Part shown: positions 52,001 to 64,000 of the stretch, one piece after another | Layout: each line of letters starts with the position of its first letter | How positions within the stretch are numbered: the first letter of the stretch is position 1 | Origin: Seriola aureovittata | Lineage: Eukaryota; Chordata; Actinopteri; Carangiformes; Carangidae | Reading direction: 5' to 3' | DNA: 64,000 nucleotides | Assembly: GCF_021018895.1 (NCBI RefSeq) | Contig: NC_079384.1 | Location: 8,005,140-8,069,139 of the forward strand | Position numbers and translations under genes: made by a program | The notes under the pieces: generated by a model | What the model was told of the DNA's origin: nothing | The model's database searches: none | What the model saw: only the letters and a program-made list of their open reading frames with translations

Positions 52001-55000
52001 AAACTGGATGGATGAGTGTTTTCAGTTAGACATGAGAGAATTTGGTGGTTATGTTTGTCTTCCTGTCCTTCTGCTATTTGCCCTTTTTAGTAATACCTCA
52101 TTGATTTTATTTGCTACCAATTCTTCTGCAACCCACGCTCTGCTGTTGTTCCCCCGTCTCTGCTCAGATCGTCCTCACTGAAATGTACTATGATGGCTTT
52201 CATCGCTCCTTCTGTGATGACGACGACGACCTTGAGATCATTCAGGAGAGTGACTCCATCTTTGCTTTCGAGACACCTGAGCTGTTCAGACCAGAACAGA
52301 TCCGCTCCAAGCGAGGCGGTACAACATCCTGTGTATTCCCCCAGAAATTAGTTTAGCTCTTTGTCTCGTTACGGCAGTAGGAGTGGAGATTAGATTAGAA
52401 ATGGACTTATATTAGAGAAATGCTTTATTCAGGAAGCTGCTGCACACACTGACCTGCATGTCGGATTGATTTTTGAGGCAGTTTATAAAGTAGTGTATGG
52501 CTTTCACTTTTTAAAAAAGTTTGTAACTTTAAACATTGTGTGTTGATTTCAGGAAGCCCACATGCAAATCTCAACCAGAACAACTTGAAGTACGGCACAG
52601 ATAATAACAGGATAGCCACACAAATACAAGAGCCTACAACACCACCTCAGAGTCCTAATAAGAACAGTGGGCAGGCTGAGAAGATTGTCCTGTTGGTGTG
52701 TAACAGAGCCTGTGCTGGACAGCAAGGACGCAGGTACTTTAATGAGCAACGAAGTGCAAGAATGTCCATCATCAACTCAAAGAATTCTTTAAAACCTCAC
52801 TGCTTTTGTTTTCCGTGCAGGTTTGGTAATCCATTCATTCTGTATCTGGAGCGTACAGTGACATGGGATGTACTTCAGAAAGAGATCCTGGAGAAGATGC
52901 AGCATCTGTTGCGCCCTGGAGTCTTTGTGCAGGTACGTACTCTAAGCATGCTCTTATCCACGCAGACCCTTTGATTTGAATCATCCTTTCATTACGTTCA
53001 TGTGTTATATATTAAAATATCTTATCCTGGATGGTCTGTAGGTGGGGCCCTTCACTTTGCGTGTGGTAGGAGTGGTTGGAATCACATATCTCTTGCCTCA
53101 GGAGGAACAGCCACTCTGCCATCCCTCTGTGGAGAGGTAATGTCACTCACCACCACAAGGGGGGTGTGTTACCTCACTTGAGTAGTCGTTACATAAATCC
53201 TGCAGTGTGTTCAATGCATTTGAAGTTGATTGAAGAGCTACAGTATGTAGGCTGACTCTTCAATGGTATTGATGTTAAAATATGTATAATAGCTTGCCTG
53301 TTTTTTATGGATTTCCTTCTCAGAAGGTGCTAACCTCTGTGGCTGCTCCATGGATTTTTTTTAAATGGAGGGAATGAGAAAAAAATGACATTTGCTTCAC
53401 TACTTCAACAAACAAAAATGAACCCTTGAAGAAGTGTTTATTAAAACCATCTGGGATCCAATGTGCAATTTCAAAACACATTTTACAAACAATTTGTAGT
53501 AGTGGCTTGTAGTGGGAGTCTCAAAATGAAACTTAGTCCAGTGTAGCTTCCAAATATTCTTTACAGTTCTTCAGTCAGTGGTACTGTTATAATTCTGTAT
53601 GAGTATCAGCTAAATGTCTTAAATGGGAAGTTTAATTTGGGGTTCTCTTAATCTAATTTTTAACAGGGCATACAAGTCTTGCGGCCCTGGAGGGCCCCCT
53701 CATGTGAAAATTGTCGTTGAATGGGACAAGGAGACAAAAGACTAGTAAGTGAGCTCTTGCAAAAAACTAATCTCACTCACTTGATGAAGCTCAGGGCAGA
53801 TGTGTGATGTGACATGTTGTATCTTCTGTCAGAGCATTTTAACACAAACACATGTAATGTTTGAAGTTCTACGTGATCCCTGTGAGACTTGTGTGCCATG
53901 TTATGCCCACAGTCTGTTCAAAAGAACTGAGGACGAATACATCCCAGATGCTGAAAGTGTGCGTCAAGTAAAGGAGCAGCACCTGCAGCCTCAGACATGT
54001 TCACTTGCCCAGTGCTTTCAACTCTACACCAAAGAGGAACAGGTAGGCTGAGACATGGGATCATGTAGTCGGTGAGAATATCACTGATACTGAATAAATA
54101 CGCGGATTAAAGAACGTTTTTGTCAATCTTTGCTGCGTGCTAACATTCATTGACAGTTTCAGCTCGTCTCCAACTAATGCAGACTATTTAATTCAAGTGT
54201 GTAAAGGAGACAGGGAAGGGTAAATTGCAGGTGTGTTGTTAGATTGTAATTTATAGATTTGACATCAGAGGTGAATTTAAGATGTTGTCGGGGGTGGGGT
54301 TAGTATTTGTAGATGAGTAAAAAAAAAAACTAAATTCATACCTTTTATCACACAAAAAAACATACATACATGTTAACAGATAAAAAACAACACGACATAA
54401 GAGAACATGATACCGACATTGGTTGCTCTTTAATAACTGATATTTTTCCACATTCATTTTAGCTCGCTCCTGATGATGCATGGCGATGTCCACACTGTAA
54501 GCAGCTCCAGCAGGGCAGCATCAAGCTCAGTCTGTGGACCCTGCCAGACATCCTCATACTTCACCTGAAGCGCTTTAGACAGGTACTCTCTTGCAAACGA
54601 AGCTGCCACAATGCTCAGATTTCTAAAAGTAAAAAAATCTAATGAATTAGAGATAATGTATGTATTATGTTACTGAGTAGGAACTGCTTTTAAAAGAATA
54701 TACTCACTTGAATGTGTTGCATCCTTCAGGATGGGGATCGACGGATGAAGATGCAGAACATGGTGAAGTTCCCACTCACGGGTATGGACATGGCACCCCA
54801 TATGGTAAAGAGGAGCCAGAGCAGCTGGAGTCTCCCCTCCCACTGGTCACCATGGAGACGGCCTTATGGGCTGGGCCGTGATCCGGAGGACTACCTTTAT
54901 GACCTGTATGCAGTGTGCAACCATCATGGGACCATGCAGGGAGGACATTACACAGGTAACACAGCACCATGCACAAGCAGTCACAGATATGGTTGTTGTA

Positions 55001-57127
55001 TTAACTGATTTTGCTTTTATGAAAGTTTTGCAGGATATTTTAACATTTTATTGCATTGTGTCTTGTAGCTCACTGTAAGAACTCCATTGATGGACAGTGG
55101 TATTGCTTTGATGATAGCGATGTTCATCCCATGTCTGAAGATGAGGTGTGCAAGCAGACTGCTTACATCTTGTTTTATCAAAGACGAGCCACAATTCCCT
55201 CCTGGTCTGCCAACAGCTCTGTGGGAGGTAATCTTTTATTGATGTTAGGCTGTACACTTCCTTACATACTGTATTTGTTTGGGTGTGCTCTATGGAATAT
55301 ATTGCAGATGATCAGCCACTCTCTGTTTGGGTCTTTAGGATCCACCAGTTCGTCCTTGTGTGAGCACTGGATAAGTCGGCTGATGGGTAGCCGTCCACCT
55401 AGCCAAGCCTCGTCTGGTTCCTCCAGACGCACCTCGTTGGCTTCCCTCTCGGAGTCTGCTGAGTTTGCTGGTGAACGGAGCGAGGATGATGGTGAGGGAC
55501 ACTCATCCAAACACAGGCGATTTCTCAGATGATTTTATAAACATGAATATTTTCTTATTGATGTGTATCTTTCTACAATGCAGGCTTATCAAGCCGCCCA
55601 GCAGTGAGAGGCATGCAAAGACAAACGTTCTCCTCGAGATCTTCAATTGCCAGTCCACTGGTACTCAATGAAAATGGCACTAAACCAACCTGGCCCCACT
55701 CTGCTAAGCTCCAACTCCGTTCCAACTCTCCCTCACGCTTCTCCCTGGAATCCCACTCCTCCTCTCCGACTCTGGAGAGGATAGGAGAGGTGGTTGATAA
55801 CAAGCTGTCAACCTCCTGTTTCCCTGGGTCACCTAAGCCAGACAAGCTTTCAGGGGGCAAGTCAGTCCTCACAGCCTTGGATAGTAATCCTGGTAGTAAG
55901 AAGCTGATAGAGCAGGTCCACTCCAAGGCTGTGGCACAGGCAGAGCAGAGGACCTCCGTCCAGACCGGGGATAACAACAATGTAGTCACTGCTGCTGAGC
56001 AGGTTAGTCCTCGACATGGGGCGGCTGCAAAAGAGCTGAAACAAAGAAATGTGGCTCCAGATAGCACTGGTGTCAAAAGGACCTCAGCAAAGACCGGGAT
56101 AGAGAGTGAAAGGAGTCCCAAGAAGCGTCCTGCCACCTCCTCAACGTCATCCAGCTCTCTCTCTCCTGCGTCCCCAGCCGTTGACAAGTCACCGTCTCGA
56201 ACACAGGCCAAGGGTGCAGCATCAGCATCAAACCCCAAGGACAAAGGGGATGGACCTCCTAAAACTAGCAAGGCTAGCTCCTCAAGAACAGCAACCCCCT
56301 CTAAGAAAGGGTCATCTCAAACCCCAGAGGTCTTACGCCCTGACTCTGCCCAACAGAGGAAGAGTGACTCTCCGGGATTACAAAGCTCAAATCCTCAGAA
56401 AAGGACAACACCTAGAGGTGGAGGTGAGAAAGGCTCAGCCTCTGGAAGGACTAGAGCAGCAGACAGGAGCACTAGCCGTGAATCTTCACGGACCAGTGCG
56501 GTTTCAGAGAAAAAGGTTAACCCTGGAGGACCTCCCTCCAGGTCAAGTGCTACCAGTAAAGTTGAGGGCAGGCCGGGCCGGGCTGCGGAGAACAAGGCAG
56601 CTGCCCGGACCTCAAGTAGTAGCTCCTCTATGGCTAGTCTCCGATCCTCAAGTGTGGGAGTTTCCTCTGCGAGCGCGGCTCCACCATCCAAGGGACCTCG
56701 TAGGAACAGTAAGACGGAGGAGAAAGGTTTGTCCTTCTTCAAAACTGCTCTGAGGCCCAAAGAGACCCGTAAGTCAGTTGATGGTGGGAAATCAGGGACG
56801 GCAGAAGCTAAAGGAAGTCCAGAGGATAGTGGTGGGGATGCAGTTAAAGAAGGAGTCCCACATGGAGCCAGCAGGAAAGCCCAGAATGTGGCATCAGACG
56901 CTAAGACTAATGTGACCACAGCCAAAGACAAGGAATCCTCCAAGGCAACCGCTGCAGCTAAGCATTCACTGCTGCCCTCCACAAAGTCCAAGCTTTCTGG
57001 AGCAGAAACGACCACCCAGTCCTCCGCCAACTCAAAAGACCCTTTGAAGAAAGAGCCTGCTAAAAAGACAATGCAGTCTAGAAAAATTCCCATCAACTCC
57101 ACACAAACTAGCCAGAGGTCCAAGTAA
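46047..57127 (+). CDS. usp31: ubiquitin carboxyl-terminal hydrolase 31
   Basis: USP-family (C19) deubiquitinase; human USP31 has been linked to damping of NF-kB signalling. Sixteen exons: 46047-46580, 49925-50062, 50301-50389, 51472-51564, 51779-51914, 52168-52318, 52553-52733, 52821-52932, 53042-53136, 53667-53744, 53913-54042, 54463-54582, 54730-54955, 55069-55227, 55339-55491, 55584-57127; 3939 nt, 1312 aa (human about 1352). A basic N-terminus (KKSFSKRLFRRSSVRS) precedes the catalytic domain, about residues 85-735: Cys97 in NHGNTCFMN, His692 in GGHYTAHC, Asp709/710 in WYCFDDSDV. Zinc-type pairs are SLTCPHCQKQ and WRCPHCKQLQ. Residues about 800-1312, one exon, form a Ser/Lys/Pro-rich disordered tail with a conserved KGLSFFKTALRPKETRKS island at 1179-1196. 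The start matches the remembered human MSKV N-terminus. Confidence 0.96.
46581..49924 (+). other. usp31: usp31 intron 1
   Basis: A 3.3-kb GT-AG intron between the exon with the catalytic Cys box and the exon with the QHDAQEF motif. It holds a C11 run near 49569-49580, and otherwise no repeat or exon that I can recognise. Confidence 0.7.
50914..51392. mobile_element. palindromic MITE-like element, 5'-truncated
   Basis: An inverted pair is visible inside usp31 intron 3: 'gcttagcttagcacaaagac' from 50943, and 'ctgtttccagtcattacact' running into 'aagctaagctaacc' from 51269. The right arm continues through 'atatgagagtggtatcaatg' to 'gtaatcctttaa'. I recognise the complete palindrome from many fish genomes; here the left outer arm is missing. 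No coding frame. Confidence 0.65.
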
Positions 57128-61997
<4,870 letters not shown>

Positions 61998-62082
61998 GGC
62001 TAAAGACAGGTGTCAATCAGTCAGTATCAGCTAATCAGTGTAAAGTTAGGGGATGAATAGTGTAACCTGTCGGATTGTTGGA

Positions 62083-62688
62083 GGGGGCGGGACTAAAACT
62101 TAGAACGAGGAGCAGACGCACCGAGAGAGACGCAGGTGGAGAGAGGAGATGTCGAGCTCTGATCAATAAGTTCGTTAAACCCTGTTAAGTCACTCCATTT
62201 TAGTCAAGTTAAGAGCTGGTGGTTTTATAAAAGGATGTACCTTGCGAAACTGTGAAGGAGATCAGATTTGAAGTTGTTTGAGTCGGTAATTTCTTGCTAA
62301 ATTAGCACAAACGCTGTAGCACGTGTGGACGGCGTGAACTGTTGTTAGCTAACTCATTTTCAGGCTTGTTCCACTGGAGCAGAAGACTGACTGCATGTGT
62401 GGGAAAGCACGTTCTTTTCACCAGGCTTGTGAGTGAGTATGGATCCTAAAACCATAATAATATGAACATGTATAGTTAATAGACCGGAAGTTTATTAGAC
62501 TGTGCTTCCTATTGGCAGTGTGCTTCAGACGCTGCCACGCATGCTGCTGCAGTGGAGGTGCTCAGGACTTGTTGCTGACGGAGAAGACTGCTTTCTGCAC
62601 ATGGATCAAGCCTCATTGCTCAGCGAGCCGCTCCACAGAGGGTTTGCACTGCTGGTCACTAAAAGCTTCCCGCTTTTCCCAACGGACA
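62083..62688 (+). other. possible promoter and first two exons of an unidentified transcript
   Basis: A GC box (gggggcggg, 62083-62091) and a TATA-like TATAAAA (62226-62232) precede a possible exon ending at the gtgagt donor at 62429. A 90-bp intron would end at 'cctattggcag' (62518). A second exon, 62519-62688, ends in another gtgagt. The frame from ATG 62395 stays open across both exons and joins in phase, giving a short Cys-rich peptide with no family resemblance. All of this is motif reading; it could be chance or a non-coding RNA. Confidence 0.25.
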
Positions 62689-62983
62689 GTGAGTAATGAC
62701 AATATTGCCCTTCAAAATGAGCTCCAACATGAAAGCCAATGTTATGGTGCCATAAACTGAAAACGAAAACCCCGGTTATTATTTTCATGCATTTTATTTT
62801 GGGTGGAATAAATATTTCCTGTTTTTGCATTTAACCATTGTGTCTGACATTTATTCAGATATATGGATTGATACTTTGTTTATTCGCTAGGAGAAATTCA
62901 TGTGTCCAGTAGCTCATTAGTAATATTAACATTCAATAATAAAAAAACAATAATTAAATTAGTCCACTTCCTTTGGGTGAGGT

Positions 62984-63112
62984 GTTGTATGGCCTGATGG
63001 CGGTGGGAACAAAGCATCTTATGAACCTCTCTGTTCTGCAGCGCAGTGAGATGAGACGTTTGCAGCTGCTTCTGTCAGCCAGAATCTTGTGGAGAGGGTT
63101 TGTTGGTATTGT
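62984..63112 (-). pseudogene. LINE reverse-transcriptase ORF fragment, C-terminal end
   Basis: Read on the minus strand, the segment encodes about 43 residues including LHKILADRSSCKR and TERFIRCFVPTAIRPYN. These match the C-terminal tail (…R.F.RSFVP.AIRLYN) common in fish non-LTR retrotransposon polyproteins. A stop codon (CTA on plus, 63113-63115) interrupts the frame, and no upstream RT domain is seen within the window. It is a dead, 5'-truncated insertion. The family (Rex/L2-like) is not assigned. Confidence 0.6.
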
Positions 63113-63125
63113 CTAAATGGCCTCA

Positions 63126-64000
63126 TCTTAAATCGCATACATCTCACCACAACAGTCCTAAGTGAGTCCAGACTTGTGCCAACCATGCTCAAAATGTATG
63201 TTCAAAAGTGGGGTCATTTTATGTGAGGTGTTTTATGGTTAACTGTAAGGGCTATGTTTGGCTTAAGGTTGATGCATGGGAGTTAAAGCTCAATATGACA
63301 GTGTAGCTAAACAAGCTACCTTGGCCTTTTGGTCGTTTGTTGGTGTATAGTATGAGTAAAATGTGAGCCCGTGTAGACAGCTGGATTGATTAAAGTAGGA
63401 GTGCGTATCTGTTCAGAAGCGTATGAAGCCAGTCTAATTTGTTTCGTCAGTTTCATAATGAACGGACAATATTTTACTATTTCTAATGGATAAAACTTTA
63501 CTTCATTATAAAACCTGTAAGCAGCGCATTACTTTGCTCCACCTCTACGTCCCCCGCTATCTCACTCTTTCTCACTCTCACACACACAAGCACCTTGATA
63601 ACGGACCTGTCTGTTGATTGTCCAAAAACAACAGCATATACGTGTTTATTTGCATAGAAAGTGGGGACGTGAGTTCCGATCACAAGTGGTCAATCGAGGT
63701 GCATGTGGAGGCGCATGTTAAAGCCAGGTGTGAACTGACGAACTTATAGCTGACCGCTTGGGATCGGATCACTGAAGACACATGTTAATACCAGAGGGGT
63801 ATCCCATCAACGTCTCAAAGGAAATCTGCGCTTACTTGTAAAGCCCAGTTAGAATTAACGCCAACTTTCACTTTAGGCTCAAGCCGTTCCATTAACACTG
63901 TTTAGCCGAGCCTCATCAACGTTAACTCAAACCGGGCTTGAACAAACTGCATGATGCGTGCACACTAACTATACAAGCACAAGATGATGATGTCACAGAA
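63126..64000. repeat. spacer with probable repeat, no gene seen
   Basis: Two similar phrases, 'gcgcatgttaaagccag' near 63712 and 'acacatgttaataccag' near 63778, lie about 65 bp apart in a stretch (about 63600-63800) that reads like a fish interspersed repeat. Otherwise there is no coding frame or RNA gene to the window end. Confidence 0.3.

Noticed and set aside
55573..56271. Long minus-strand frame (232 codons) opposite the last usp31 exon
   Set aside because: It is the antisense shadow of the Ser/Lys-rich usp31 tail, where biased codon use keeps other frames open. The same applies to 56395-57123 (minus) and 56106-56753 (plus, other frame).

Overview
The window is nuclear DNA of a bony fish, probably a percomorph-type teleost. 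The genes are vertebrate, with short GT-AG introns. The spacers hold long CA/GT, CT and CCA microsatellites, teleost-type interspersed repeats, small inverted-repeat (MITE-like) elements and a LINE remnant. There is no sign of a bacterial or viral genome, a CRISPR array, an rRNA or a tRNA.

Layout. (1) 1-17.3 kb, plus strand: the 3' part of capn15, ten exons covering the whole protease core and C-terminal part; the zinc-finger exons lie upstream of the window. (2) 20.2-31.6 kb, plus strand: two tandem MYND-zinc-finger genes of the MSS51 (ZMYND17) family with matching exon phases. They share an identical 139-bp block that crosses an exon/intron border, which points to gene conversion. (3) 32.7-36.2 kb, minus strand: two diverged, intronless MYADM-like genes for multi-span membrane proteins. 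(4) 37.0-43.2 kb, plus strand: complete cog7, 17 exons, 769 aa. (5) 46.0-57.1 kb, plus strand: complete usp31, 16 exons, 1312 aa, behind a CpG-rich leader. (6) 57.1-64 kb: mostly non-coding, with the likely long usp31 3' UTR, a (GT)n array, a possible promoter plus two unidentified exons near 62.1-62.7 kb, and a LINE reverse-transcriptase fragment.

The genes do not form one pathway. From memory, cog7 and usp31 also lie close together on human 16p12, whereas CAPN15 is on 16p13.3 and MSS51 on 10q22, so the right half looks like old vertebrate synteny. Exon borders were set by hand from GT-AG sites, reading-frame continuity and remembered human proteins. No alignment or transcript data were available.

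I found no clearly new biological system. The best leads are the MSS51 tandem pair with its conversion tract and divergent first exons, the unassigned exon-like segments at 45.05 kb and 62.3-62.7 kb, and a stop-free 87-bp intron in usp31.
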